Assembly: GCA_910576125.1 (NCBI GenBank)
Contig: CAJTHM010000003.1
Coordinates: 124,001 to 188,000, forward strand
Length of the DNA: 64,000 nucleotides
Source of the DNA: Lachnospiraceae bacterium
GTDB taxonomy: Bacteria; Bacillota; Clostridia; Lachnospirales; Lachnospiraceae
Direction: 5' to 3'
Position numbers and translations under genes: made by a program. Positions within the stretch are counted from its first letter, which is position 1; every line of letters begins with the position of its first letter. The notes under the pieces are model-generated. The model was not told the origin of the DNA and ran no database searches. It saw nothing but the letters and a program-made list of their open reading frames with translations. Positions 1 to 9,119 of this stretch are shown here, one piece after another.

Positions 1-2
1 AG

Positions 3-767
3 AACTATGGAAAATTTCATATTATGAAAGTTGATACAGATGGAATAGGTACATATGACAAGGCAAATGGATATGCAGAGGGAGCAACAACTGTAGGATA
101 TGAAGAAGTTACTCCTGATATTGATTTATCTGCAAAGATTGTTATTGATTACTATGAGAATGAAGAAGCACTTGCAAAGGCTTGTGCTTTAGGAAGTAAT
201 GATATTCTTGATAAATTAGTTAAAGAAATTGATGCGATTAGATTCGCTAAAATTGCTAGTCTTGCAAAGACAACAAATGTAGTTTCTGAAAACTTTGCAA
301 ATGGAGAAGCAGTTATCAAGTCTTTAAGAAAAGCTATTAATCACATGGATAATGAAAGAGTTTATAATGACAAAATTTTGCTTGCTACTCCTGAAGTGTA
401 TGGAGCACTTGAAGATATGGATTCTTACAAGAGCCAGAAAGTTTTAGGAAATTTTGCAGGAACAGTTAAGGTTACTCCTGATGTATTTTATACAGGTGTT
501 AACATTTTCACAGGAAGAAAAGTTGGAGATACTGCAGCTAAATTTAATTATGCAAAGAAAGCAGATGCAAGCAACATTAACTTTATGATTGTTTCTAAAG
601 CTTCCATTCTTGCTAAAACAGCTAACAGAATTAAGATGATTGATGCTTCTGTAAACCAGAATTTGGATGCTCATGTATTCGCATTAAGAACTTATGGATT
701 AAGTGCATATGGTCTTGAAAATAAGGTTGAGGGAATCTATGTTTCCCATGAGAAAGCCACAAACTAA
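3..767 (+). CDS. Phage major capsid protein, C-terminal part
   Basis: This is the shell-forming subunit of the phage head. The frame is open from the window edge, so the N-terminus lies outside. The visible 254 residues begin in a capsid-like stretch (KVDTDGIGTYDKANGYAEG) followed by a mixed alpha/beta body typical of HK97-fold capsid proteins. The ATG at 24 is probably internal. The gene heads a co-directional run of small connector and tail genes, the order expected for a siphovirus head-tail module. The family call rests on position and general sequence character rather than on one diagnostic motif. Confidence 0.75.
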   Translation, partial: NYGKFHIMKVDTDGIGTYDKANGYAEGATTVGYEEVTPDIDLSAKIVIDYYENEEALAKACALGSNDILDKLVKEIDAIRFAKIASLAKTTNVVSENFANGEAVIKSLRKAINHMDNERVYNDKILLATPEVYGALEDMDSYKSQKVLGNFAGTVKVTPDVFYTGVNIFTGRKVGDTAAKFNYAKKADASNINFMIVSKASILAKTANRIKMIDASVNQNLDAHVFALRTYGLSAYGLENKVEGIYVSHEKATN

Positions 768-789
768 GTAAAACAGGAGGATTGATAAC

Positions 790-1149
790 ATGAAATATTT
801 GACAGTAGAGGATTATCAATCCTCTCTTTTTAGTTTAAATACAAATGAATCCGATTTAGAGAAATATATCTCTCTTGCGGAGCAGGATTTAGAAATAATA
901 ACATCCATTCCAAACTTAAATAATTTATCTGATTATCAACTTGAAACAATTAAAAGAATTTTGATTCAGCATACAGATTTCATCATTGAAAATTATGATT
1001 ACATTTATTCTATTGTAGATGATTATAAAACTTTAGAAACCAGTTTTTCCATTGGTTCAAAGAATTGTATTTCGATCAATGGGGTTTTAATCCTTAAAAA
1101 GTTATATGTTCTTTTAATCCAAACAGGAATTGTTACAACAAGGGTATAA
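790..1149 (+). CDS. Probable head-tail connector protein
   Basis: A 119-residue, mostly helical protein starting 22 bp after the capsid gene behind a good SD (aggagg). Size, predicted helical content and position directly after the capsid gene match gp6-like head-tail connectors, which form a ring under the portal and help seat the tail. No motif proves this, so the assignment is mainly positional. It is followed after 3 bp by the next connector gene, which implies translational coupling. Confidence 0.5.
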   Translation: MKYLTVEDYQSSLFSLNTNESDLEKYISLAEQDLEIITSIPNLNNLSDYQLETIKRILIQHTDFIIENYDYIYSIVDDYKTLETSFSIGSKNCISINGVLILKKLYVLLIQTGIVTTRV

Positions 1150-1152
1150 GTT

Positions 1153-1455
1153 ATGAAACTAAAAAAACAACCTGATTTTCTATTTGATAAGGATATAACA
1201 GTAAAAGGACATAAGACCATAGATGAAGATGGAAATGCAGTTTATGAAGAATATACAGGAAAATGTATGAGTAAAACAACCTGCAAGAGAGTTTTTTCAG
1301 AGGGTAAAGTAAATTATGTTGATGAAACAAAAATCTTGATAAATGACAGAATAAATTTTGATGTATATGGGGGTAAAGCCTATATAGATAATAAAACTTT
1401 AACTATTGTTTCTTCCTACAAAGATAATGGTTATACAGTGCTTATATGCAATTAG
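1153..1455 (+). CDS. Probable head-tail joining protein
   Basis: A 100-residue, beta-rich protein. It begins KLKKQPDFLFDKDITVKGHK and ends in alternating hydrophobic strands, as in small head closure or joining proteins (gp16/FII-like) that plug the connector. It starts 3 bp after the previous stop. The position between connector and gp10-like genes is canonical for siphophages. The role is inferred from order; the protein itself has no catalytic motif. Confidence 0.45.
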   Translation: MKLKKQPDFLFDKDITVKGHKTIDEDGNAVYEEYTGKCMSKTTCKRVFSEGKVNYVDETKILINDRINFDVYGGKAYIDNKTLTIVSSYKDNGYTVLICN

Positions 1456-1464
1456 GAGAACAAT

Positions 1465-1782
1465 ATGGATATAAAGATAACATTAAATAAAACTCAGATA
1501 AAGAAGATAGAGAAAAAAGGCATGAAAGCATTAGAGCATATAGCAAAAGCTATTGTAGAAGATGCTCCAGTTCCAGTTGATTCTTCTGAAATGAAGAATG
1601 ATGTAGAAATTTCTACAAAAGGTAATACAGTGACAATAACACATAATGAGGGGTATTCTGCAAGACAATATTTTCATCCTGAATACAACCACAAAACAGG
1701 TGAGGGTGAATGGTACAAGGATTATATAAGTGGTGCAAAAAAACAGTTTATGATAGATGCCTTTATTCAAGGGTTCAAATGA
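1465..1782 (+). CDS. HK97 gp10-like / minor capsid protein
   Basis: A 105-residue protein with a basic N-terminal helix (KKIEKKGMKALEHIAKAIV), the phrase DAPVPVDSSEMKNDVEI and a C-terminal Y.HPEYNHKTGEGEWYKDYI segment ending in a helix. Proteins with this 'P.d.g.Lk.S..v' plan followed by an aromatic-rich end are minor capsid or gp10-like neck proteins of Firmicutes phages. It lies in the expected third connector slot. Medium confidence because the call rests on pattern resemblance. Confidence 0.55.
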   Translation: MDIKITLNKTQIKKIEKKGMKALEHIAKAIVEDAPVPVDSSEMKNDVEISTKGNTVTITHNEGYSARQYFHPEYNHKTGEGEWYKDYISGAKKQFMIDAFIQGFK

Positions 1783-1797
1783 TTGTGGGGTGATTTG

Positions 1798-2202
1798 ATG
1801 TTGACAGAATACATAGTGAAAGATTTGATAAAAAGTTTGAATATAACAGGTATTGAACATTATTATGTAGGAACTTTGAAAGAAAAAGAAGAGAAAAGTT
1901 TGGGAATTTATTCAGATGGTTATTCAGATGAAAGAGTTGGAATTTCTAAAAATACAATGTATTTGAGGTTATTGGTACATTGGAATGATAGCCCAGGACA
2001 GACATTGCTTCAGACAATAGAAGTGAAAAAAGCATTAGATAAGTTATGTAATGAAATTTGGAATAGAAAAGAAATTAAAATAAATGACATTAAAATAACA
2101 AGAATGAAGTGTGGAACTCCGATTGATGTTGATTGTGATGAAAATGATATTTTTGAGAGAGTTCTACATTTAGAAATAGATTATGTGAATGAGGTGAAAT
2201 AG
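1798..2202 (+). CDS. Probable tail terminator / minor capsid protein
   Basis: A 134-residue protein. The ATG at 1798 is preferred over an upstream TTG because ggggtgat sits just before it. Its slot (after gp10-like, before the tail tube) and its alpha/beta pattern fit tail terminator proteins, which cap the tail and join it to the head. It abuts the next gene directly: the stop TAG is followed at once by ATG. No family-specific motif is evident. Confidence 0.5.
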   Translation: MLTEYIVKDLIKSLNITGIEHYYVGTLKEKEEKSLGIYSDGYSDERVGISKNTMYLRLLVHWNDSPGQTLLQTIEVKKALDKLCNEIWNRKEIKINDIKITRMKCGTPIDVDCDENDIFERVLHLEIDYVNEVK

Positions 2203-2640
2203 ATGGAAAAAAGAGTTAATTATGGCTATGATAATACTTTGTTTTTTGATAAAAAAGAGATTGAACAAATTACAGTTTTTGACTTTGAAACTACTTTGGA
2301 ATTGCTAGAAGTATATTTTGCAGAACATAAAGGCAAAAAATCCACTTTTCCTAAGGGTAGAGATATAAAGTTTTCTTTTATAGCATTAAGATATACAAAT
2401 ACTGAAACTCCTACTGTACAGGATCAGATTGCAGATTTAGCTTTCTCTTTAGATGAAAATGAATTGATTAGAGAAACAGAAGTTAAATTTCACAATGAAA
2501 AACATATTGTAGGAAAGGCATTATGGAATGTAACACAGATTGGATCAGGAGCAACAGAGGGAGAAATTTATCTTGAAGGAGAAGTAATCTTTCAAGGCGA
2601 TTGGGAATATGATGTTATTCCTAAAACTCCAACAGAATAA
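2203..2640 (+). CDS. Probable major tail (tube) protein
   Basis: A 145-residue, beta-rich, acidic protein that would polymerise into the tail tube. It contains long alternating strands (GEIYLEGEVIFQGDWEYDVI at the C-terminus) typical of the tube fold. It lies immediately upstream of the tail-assembly chaperone pair and the tape measure, the position of the tube gene in nearly all siphophages. It is on the short side for the family. Called from position and fold type. Confidence 0.55.
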   Translation: MEKRVNYGYDNTLFFDKKEIEQITVFDFETTLELLEVYFAEHKGKKSTFPKGRDIKFSFIALRYTNTETPTVQDQIADLAFSLDENELIRETEVKFHNEKHIVGKALWNVTQIGSGATEGEIYLEGEVIFQGDWEYDVIPKTPTE

Positions 2641-2661
2641 AAAGGGGGGAAATAGAACATT

Positions 2662-3084
2662 ATGAATTTAGTAATACCACAACAAAATACAAAACCTAAA
2701 AAGACATATACTGCAACTATTGAGGGGGATAAGTACACAATAAAGGGAAGTGTTCTTATTTTTAGGGATACTACAAGATGCTATAATAAAATTTTTAGTA
2801 CAAGTCAAAAAGAATATGAAAATGATATTGAAGCATTGGAAGATGTTACCTCACTAATTGATGAAGCTATAAAACTTTATGAAATCCTTTTAGGTAAAGA
2901 GCAGGCAGAAAAACTTATTAATAAAATAGATAAGAAATATGATTTAGAACAAGGTCAGTATATGCTTATGCAGTATGCGGGCCTTATTTATAATATAAGT
3001 ATAGGAAAGTTAGAAAAACAGGAAGATATAGACAACTTTTTTCGCAAACAGCAAGACACAGAAACAGAAAAAGAAGCTGAATAA
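2662..3084 (+). CDS. Tail assembly chaperone, upstream frame
   Basis: A 140-residue helical, acidic protein preceded by a strong SD (aaaggggggaaa). It lies between the tail tube and tape measure genes, where phages place the two-frame chaperone (gpG/gpGT type) that coats the tape measure during tail assembly. Its C-terminus (FRKQQDTETEKEAE) overlaps an open +1 frame that runs into the next ORF, so a fraction of ribosomes may shift to make a longer product (see the next feature and findings). Confidence 0.6.
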   Translation: MNLVIPQQNTKPKKTYTATIEGDKYTIKGSVLIFRDTTRCYNKIFSTSQKEYENDIEALEDVTSLIDEAIKLYEILLGKEQAEKLINKIDKKYDLEQGQYMLMQYAGLIYNISIGKLEKQEDIDNFFRKQQDTETEKEAE

Positions 3085-3091
3085 ATATGAT

Positions 3092-3403
3092 GTGGCATGG
3101 TTTGATATTGTAGAAGATTGGGATTTAATAATTGTAAGTCTTGCACAGAGAAATATTCTTATTGATGAAATGAGCGAAGAAGAGGGAAATGACATTTACA
3201 TAAAAACATTTTTAAGGCTAGTAAGCGGATTAGATTCAGAAACATTTCTAGGTCATATTGTTTCAATTAGATCGGAAGAAGATTATAAGATAAGAAAGAA
3301 ATTCACAGAAGAAGAAAAGCTAATTTGGTTAGAATGGCAGAAAAGGGTTCCTATCGAATATAAACAAGCGAAGATGCAAGAAAAACTTAATAAGTTAGGA
3401 TGA
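3092..3403 (+). CDS. Tail assembly chaperone, downstream frame (Gp15-like)
   Basis: A 103-residue segment beginning VAWFDIVEDWDLIIVSLAQR, resembling Gp15-type phage proteins. The only start in the annotated stretch is GTG at 3092, with no convincing SD. The same frame is open back to 3032, encoding a Lys/Gln-rich bridge (KTQKQKKKLNKYD) that overlaps the end of the upstream chaperone. The most economical reading is a +1 (or -2) frameshifted extension of the 2662-3084 gene, as in gpGT proteins. Independent translation from GTG remains possible. Confidence 0.5.
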   Translation: MAWFDIVEDWDLIIVSLAQRNILIDEMSEEEGNDIYIKTFLRLVSGLDSETFLGHIVSIRSEEDYKIRKKFTEEEKLIWLEWQKRVPIEYKQAKMQEKLNKLG

Positions 3404-3408
3404 TTTTA

Positions 3409-3444
3409 AGGAGTGTTGACTTAGTGTTAATACTCCTTTTTTTT
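3409..3444 (+). terminator. Rho-independent terminator
   Basis: Inverted repeat aggagt...actcct followed by eight T residues, between the chaperone pair and the tape measure gene. Confidence 0.6.
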
Positions 3445-3473
3445 ATTTGAAAAAGAAAGAGGGGTGAACAAAT

Positions 3474-6053
3474 ATGGCAAAAGGAAATAGTGTTGGTTCT
3501 GTTTCAATGGATTTAACTCTTGATTCTAAAAAGTTTACAGGTGGATTAGCAGGATTAAAGAACCAATTTTCGAGTTTGGCAGGAGGTATTGCAGGAGTAG
3601 CAACTACCGCATTAAAAGCAACAAATCAAATTGCGAAAATGTCCGCCGAATGGATGAATCTGTATAAGGTGCAGGAACAGGCAGAAATAAGAATCCAAAC
3701 AATCATGCAACAGAGAATGGGAGCGACAAAAGAGCAGATACAACAGATAAAAGACTATGCAAGCGAATTACAGGGAGTAGGAGTTTTAGGTGATGAAGTT
3801 CTGCTTACAGGAGGGCAACAACTAGCATCTTTCTTAAATAGTCAAAAATCTCTTCAAATTCTGATGAAAAGCATGGCGGATTTAACAGCACAGCAAAAGG
3901 GAGTTGATGCTTCCGCAGGAGATGCAACCACATATGCGAACATGATCGGAAAAGCTATGGCAAATAATACTCTTTCTTCTCTTACCAGAAGCGGAATTAC
4001 AGTTACAGAAGAAGAGGAAGAGAGGTTTAAGAGATTCACAAATGAAGAGGAAAAAGCCGCATACCTAGCACAAATTATTAAAAATAATGTAGGTGAAATG
4101 AATGAAGCCTTAGCAAATACTAAAATAGGTAAAATTCAGCAAATGAAAAATGCCTGGGGAGACTTGAAAGAAACATTAGGTTCTATTGCTTCATCTGTTT
4201 TAGCTTCTATGTCTACATACCTCACAACAATTATAAACAAAATCAATACAGCTTTGCAGGCATTTTCAAAGCTAGTCTCTAAGGCATTCGGAACAGATAC
4301 ATTGACAGGACAGGTTACAGGGGGAGTAGCAGATATTTCTTCAACAGTAACCGAGGGAACAGAAGCAATAGGAGACAGTGCGGCCAGTGCTGCTAAGAAG
4401 ATTACAAGAGCAGTTGCACCTTTTGACAAATTAAATAAAATTGCTGATACAACTCAAAGCGACAGCGAAACAGGAGCAAGTTCCGCATCCATGAGTGGAC
4501 CGCTTGCAAATGGAGAAACAGAAAAGGAAAATGATAATCTTGATAAATTAAAACAAAAAATCGAGGAAATCAAAAAAGCATGGAGCACAGGTTGGAAAAA
4601 TGGATTTAAGGCAGATGTAGGAAAATTCAAAGAAAATATAAACAGAATAGGCGAAGCAGTTAAGAACATATTTACAAATGCAGATGTACAAAATGCAATG
4701 AATAGCTATGCTATGCAACTTGTCAAGACAGCAGGAACAATAACAGGAGCAGTTGCAAGTGTTGGTGTTTCATTAGGAACATGGATTACAGGAGGAATTG
4801 CAAGAACATTAGAAGAAAATTCTGAAGGTATTAAAAATTGGATTATTGATATGTGTAATGAAGCTTCTTTATTCGCTGAAAGAGTTGCTAATTATGATTC
4901 CGCTCTTTCTGATATATTTACAGTTTTTGAAAGTGAAGAAGCTGAAATAATGCTTTCAAATTTGCTTTCTATTTTAGGCGAAATTTGGGGAACAGTACAG
5001 CAGATAAGTTTAAGAATTTTATCTGATGCTTTTAATTTTGTTACACAGCCTATTATTGATAATACAGAGAAAATAAAAGAAACCTTATTGAATTTATTTG
5101 ATTTTATAGGTGGAGTATTCGAGAATATAAGACTTATTTTTCATAGTGTTTGTTCAAATATTTTAAAATTATATGATGAACATATTCGCTCGCTGATTCA
5201 GAGTTTAACAGATAGTTTATCTGAATGGTATGGAATTATTCTTGATGGTTGGAACAAATATATTAGTCCAGTTTTGAAAAACCTGAATGAGAAATTTAAA
5301 GAAGTTATAGAAAATTATATTATTCCATTCATAGATAAATTAGGTGAAAAATTGGGTGTTGTGATAGATGTAATAAAAGTACTTTGGGAAAATGCAATTT
5401 CTCCTATGATTTCTTTCTTGCTTCAAAATGCAATGCCAGTTTTAGGATTTGTTTTAGAAATTATTGGCGATATTGCAATAGTAATTTCAAAAACTTTATT
5501 TGCTGCTTTGAATTTTATTCTTGATCCAATCGAGGGAGTGAAAAATGCTTTTTCAACTTTAATTGATATAGGTGAAAATGTATTGAATACATTTTTCGAT
5601 ATTGGAGAGGGAATTGCTTCTGTATTTTCAAATATAGGAGATACAGTGAAAAATAGCATTAATTCAGTTATCGGATTTATCAATAAAATGATAGATTCTA
5701 TAAATAAATTTAGTGTTGATATTCCGAATCCATTCGGAGGAAATGATAAGCATATTGGCTTTAACATTCCTCATATTCCTGCTTTGTCGAATGGTGGTTA
5801 TGTAAGCCCGAACAGTCCGCAACTTGCAGTTATAGGAGACAACAAGAAATATGGCGAAATTGTAGCAAATGACAAACAGCTTTCAGATTTAGGAAGCACA
5901 ATCATCAATGGAGTTGTAGGAGCAATAGGAGCAGTTGCAGGTGGAACACAGCCAATCTATTTGACAGTTCAATTAGGAGAGGATGATATAACTGATATTG
6001 TAGCAATTTCTGCAGACAAATATCAAAAGAGAACAGGAAAGAGAATTTTCTAA
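3474..6053 (+). CDS. Tail tape measure protein
   Basis: An 859-residue protein that sets tail length and is ejected ahead of the DNA. The N-terminus (residues 1-130) is a coiled, Gly/Ala/Gln-rich region. A Ser/Ala/Thr-rich linker lies near residues 290-350. The C-terminal third alternates amphipathic helices with hydrophobic segments and ends in a globular, Asn/Pro/Gly-containing domain. By the usual 1.5 angstrom per residue rule the tail would be about 130 nm. Preceded by a strong SD (agaggggtgaac). No lytic transglycosylase or peptidase motif was seen inside it. Confidence 0.9.
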   Translation: MAKGNSVGSVSMDLTLDSKKFTGGLAGLKNQFSSLAGGIAGVATTALKATNQIAKMSAEWMNLYKVQEQAEIRIQTIMQQRMGATKEQIQQIKDYASELQGVGVLGDEVLLTGGQQLASFLNSQKSLQILMKSMADLTAQQKGVDASAGDATTYANMIGKAMANNTLSSLTRSGITVTEEEEERFKRFTNEEEKAAYLAQIIKNNVGEMNEALANTKIGKIQQMKNAWGDLKETLGSIASSVLASMSTYLTTIINKINTALQAFSKLVSKAFGTDTLTGQVTGGVADISSTVTEGTEAIGDSAASAAKKITRAVAPFDKLNKIADTTQSDSETGASSASMSGPLANGETEKENDNLDKLKQKIEEIKKAWSTGWKNGFKADVGKFKENINRIGEAVKNIFTNADVQNAMNSYAMQLVKTAGTITGAVASVGVSLGTWITGGIARTLEENSEGIKNWIIDMCNEASLFAERVANYDSALSDIFTVFESEEAEIMLSNLLSILGEIWGTVQQISLRILSDAFNFVTQPIIDNTEKIKETLLNLFDFIGGVFENIRLIFHSVCSNILKLYDEHIRSLIQSLTDSLSEWYGIILDGWNKYISPVLKNLNEKFKEVIENYIIPFIDKLGEKLGVVIDVIKVLWENAISPMISFLLQNAMPVLGFVLEIIGDIAIVISKTLFAALNFILDPIEGVKNAFSTLIDIGENVLNTFFDIGEGIASVFSNIGDTVKNSINSVIGFINKMIDSINKFSVDIPNPFGGNDKHIGFNIPHIPALSNGGYVSPNSPQLAVIGDNKKYGEIVANDKQLSDLGSTIINGVVGAIGAVAGGTQPIYLTVQLGEDDITDIVAISADKYQKRTGKRIF

Positions 6054-6070
6054 GAAAGGGGTAGGAGAAA

Positions 6071-6457
6071 ATGGCATTTACAAGAAAATTCAAATGGAAT
6101 GGAGTAGATAAACCATATCCTACTTTATTCTCTTATCAAAAATCAAAATTACAAACAGATGAAAGCGGAAGAAGCCCACTCACAGGAACAATGATTAAAT
6201 ATGAAATGGGGAAAACTAGGTCTGTAACAATGAAGTGGGAAAGACTTACAGAGGAAGAGTGTGCAGACTTGGCAGATATTTTTGAAGATGATGAAGGACA
6301 GCTTACTTTTGCGGATGCTTGCGCAGGAAGAAAATCTGATACAACATGGAGAGCATACACAGGAGATTATAAAGCGGAATTTCTTTATTCTTCACAAGAT
6401 GATGAATTTAGATATTCTGTAGATATGGAATTTATTGAAATGGATTGTATAAAGTGA
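6071..6457 (+). CDS. Phage tail-associated protein (distal tail region)
   Basis: A 128-residue protein directly after the tape measure. It starts with FTRKFKWNGVDKPYPTLFSY and ends with strands (FRYSVDMEFIEMD). The compact beta-strand pattern and the location between tape measure and large tail protein fit a small distal-tail or baseplate hub protein. SD gaaaggggtaggag precedes the ATG. The exact family is not recognised with certainty. Confidence 0.45.
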   Translation: MAFTRKFKWNGVDKPYPTLFSYQKSKLQTDESGRSPLTGTMIKYEMGKTRSVTMKWERLTEEECADLADIFEDDEGQLTFADACAGRKSDTTWRAYTGDYKAEFLYSSQDDEFRYSVDMEFIEMDCIK

Positions 6458-6467
6458 GGTGATGCAG

Positions 6468-8576
6468 ATGTATAAGTTAGTTTTTTCAAATGTTCTAACA
6501 ATAAATGATTCTAATGATGATATTTATTCAATAGAAATTGTATCAAAATTAGATAATTCTAAATTAAGTTTCGGAACAGTTTCATCTGTATCATTATCTC
6601 TTAAATTAAATAATAAAGATAAGAGATTTAGTAATTACATATTTAAAAATAAAAGTATTGAATGTTACATAAATAATGTAAAAAAATATAAGTTTTATAT
6701 TGATGATGTAACTATGAAGAATGGTTTTATCAATATTACAGCTTATGACAAAATAGCAAAACTAGATCAAAAGTTTAGAGGAATAAGTTACCCTTGCACA
6801 TTACAGGATTTAATTGTTTCAGCTTTAGGACAGGCAGGATTGAAGTTAGAAACAACCATTTTCAGAAATCAAGGATTTATTATACATGATGCGGATTTAT
6901 CGAGTTTAACTTGTAGAGAGGTATTGAGATATTGTCTTGAAATTTGCGGCGGGATTGGAATCCTGAATACAGAAGAGAAATTTGTTATAAGATGGTTTTC
7001 TAATAATAATGTAAAAGAAATAGATACTAACAATTTTATTTCTTATTCAAGTGATGAAGAAGATATTGAGTTTAATAATGTGAGATTTTCAAGAGGAAAT
7101 GTAACATATGATAGTAATTCAGATTATAGCAATATAAAAGGAACAATATATATTACTTCTGATAATCCGCTTTTAGAACATAGTACATCAACAAAGATTA
7201 AAAGTCTGATTGAAAACTTGAATGTAAAACATTTATCTTATTTCTCTTGCAAGGTGCAAATTTCATCTATTGAAAAATATTCTTTAGGAGATTGTCTCTC
7301 TTTCAGTGATGAAAATGGAAATGAGAAAATAATGTTGGTTTCAAACATTACTATTAAAAACTTATCTAATGTCACAGTTGAGAGTTTAGGAATTGATACA
7401 ACAGTTTCAGAATCAGATGAAAGTGAAACAGATGCAGGAGCAGGAAGCCAGTCTTATAATTTTAATATAAAAGGAATAACTGATAGGGTAGATGTTCAAT
7501 TTTCAGAATGTAATAAGAATACTAAGATATTTGTAAGTTGCACAATGACATTTACAAAAATAAGCGGAAATATAACTTTTTCTTTTGATAATAAAATTAT
7601 TAGAACATATACCCCTATTTTAGGAACAAATACATTCAGTTTTATAATTGATGGAGTAGATCAACTTGAAAACATTATGAAGTTTAGCACAGGTTCAACT
7701 TATTCTTACTTTGAATATAATTTTATATATTGTAATTGTTTAATTGTAGATTATTCAGAAGAAGATGATCCAGATACTTCATATGAGGGAATTGATGAAA
7801 TTGAGGGGTATGAATTGTATAATGTTGCGAATTTCAAATTTTTAAAAGCAATGGATAAAGAAGCATCTTTGAATTTGAGTTTTAAAAAGAATAAGAAATC
7901 AACTTCTAATAATGATTTAATTCAAGAATTTGAATTAAGCAGAGCATTAGGCGGCAGTTCTCCGAATGTGAATAAAGAGGATTCACAAAATTATATTTCA
8001 TACTTTGTAAATTCTAATCTCATTTATCTAAATGATGATTATATGAGAATATTTACCAACTGGCTAAAAAATTTATTAGAATTATTTATAACACCTAAAC
8101 AAGAGGACTATGATTATAAAGTATATATAAGAAAAGTTCTAATTGATGGAACAAAGACAAAATTTTATGATAATGCAGATTTGTATAGTTTAGGAATTAG
8201 TAATGAACAAATAATTGAAATATATGTATATTGTCCTAAAACTAAAACTCCGAGTATAAATTTGAAAACACAAAATTCAAGTTTTTTAAGTTGCTATTTT
8301 GAAAATTCAGAAGATTTGACAAGCTTGATTACAAAACAGCCTGATGGTTATTATTATAATAATTCACTTGTAACAGGTGAAGCATCTGTATATAATGCGA
8401 ATGTTTCTCCGAGTTCTACAATAAATGGAATATTGTGGTGTACATATATTTATTTTACTAAAGAATTTATTAAAATGATTCAAACAGTAAATGATGCTGA
8501 TGCTGCAGACTATGTTAAGCTAGATTATTTATTTAATATGTTACCAAATTTGTATACCTTGACTTTAGGCAGCTAA
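6468..8576 (+). CDS. Large tail protein (baseplate/tip or receptor-binding)
   Basis: A 702-residue protein. The ATG at 6468 is chosen because gaggtgat lies 7 nt upstream; an in-frame GTG at 6459 overlaps that SD. The N-terminal 320 residues (FSNVLTINDSNDDIYSIEIV, then a tail-hub-like beta region) resemble the tail tip or 'phage tail protein' family. The C-terminal half is Asn/Ser/Tyr-rich with repeated short strands, as in host-recognition parts. It is the last structural gene before the lysis genes. Receptor binding is inferred from position. Confidence 0.55.
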   Translation: MYKLVFSNVLTINDSNDDIYSIEIVSKLDNSKLSFGTVSSVSLSLKLNNKDKRFSNYIFKNKSIECYINNVKKYKFYIDDVTMKNGFINITAYDKIAKLDQKFRGISYPCTLQDLIVSALGQAGLKLETTIFRNQGFIIHDADLSSLTCREVLRYCLEICGGIGILNTEEKFVIRWFSNNNVKEIDTNNFISYSSDEEDIEFNNVRFSRGNVTYDSNSDYSNIKGTIYITSDNPLLEHSTSTKIKSLIENLNVKHLSYFSCKVQISSIEKYSLGDCLSFSDENGNEKIMLVSNITIKNLSNVTVESLGIDTTVSESDESETDAGAGSQSYNFNIKGITDRVDVQFSECNKNTKIFVSCTMTFTKISGNITFSFDNKIIRTYTPILGTNTFSFIIDGVDQLENIMKFSTGSTYSYFEYNFIYCNCLIVDYSEEDDPDTSYEGIDEIEGYELYNVANFKFLKAMDKEASLNLSFKKNKKSTSNNDLIQEFELSRALGGSSPNVNKEDSQNYISYFVNSNLIYLNDDYMRIFTNWLKNLLELFITPKQEDYDYKVYIRKVLIDGTKTKFYDNADLYSLGISNEQIIEIYVYCPKTKTPSINLKTQNSSFLSCYFENSEDLTSLITKQPDGYYYNNSLVTGEASVYNANVSPSSTINGILWCTYIYFTKEFIKMIQTVNDADAADYVKLDYLFNMLPNLYTLTLGS

Positions 8577-8597
8577 TTTTAATAGTTGCCTATTTTA
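8565..8597 (+). terminator. Likely terminator after tail genes
   Basis: Imperfect hairpin (aggcagct...agttgcct) overlapping the stop of the tail gene and followed by an AT-rich tract. Confidence 0.4.
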
Positions 8598-8626
8598 TAT
8601 AAAAAATTGAAGGAGGAAAATAAAAA

Positions 8627-9016
8627 ATGATGGAATTGATTAATTCAGTATTGACAGAACAAACAAAAGTTTTAATAGAAATTTTTATAATTATTTTAGG
8701 ATTAGAAATGATCAGTGGAGTTTTAAAAGGAATAAAATTTCATAAATTAAATAGTCCTACTTATCGAAGTGGATTATTAAAAAAGACAGGATATTTTGTA
8801 CTTATTTCACTTGTATTGTTTATTTCTATTATAGTACAAATGCCTAATTTATTATATTCTATAATGATTTGTGTTTCATGTGCGGAATCTATAAGTATTC
8901 TTGAAAATTTAGAGGAATTGGGAGTTCCTTTTCCTGCTTTTCTGAAAGATATTTTAGAGATAACAAAGAAGAAAACAGAAGATGAAGCAACACAGAATAA
9001 AACAAAAGAAAATTAA
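8627..9016 (+). CDS. Holin
   Basis: A 129-residue membrane protein with hydrophobic segments at roughly residues 15-35, 58-76 and 80-100 and a charged, Lys/Glu-rich tail (KKKTEDEATQNKTKEN). This matches the phage holin family 4 / TcdE-like layout, and the next gene encodes the endolysin. It would form the lesion that releases the amidase to the cell wall. SD gaaggaggaaaa precedes the ATG. Confidence 0.85.
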   Translation: MMELINSVLTEQTKVLIEIFIIILGLEMISGVLKGIKFHKLNSPTYRSGLLKKTGYFVLISLVLFISIIVQMPNLLYSIMICVSCAESISILENLEELGVPFPAFLKDILEITKKKTEDEATQNKTKEN

Positions 9017-9047
9017 ACTTCACAAATAATTCACATATAGGTCAAGC

Positions 9048-9078
9048 GGAAGCAGTTTTTAAATTGCTTCCTTTTTTA
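9048..9078 (+). terminator. Rho-independent terminator between holin and amidase
   Basis: Perfect 7-bp stem ggaagca/tgcttcc followed by six T residues. Transcription of the amidase must then rely on read-through or a promoter in the 40 bp after it. Confidence 0.75.
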
Positions 9079-9119
9079 TTGTTGAAATTTAAAAGTTTGA
9101 TGAAGAGGGGGAAAAATAT

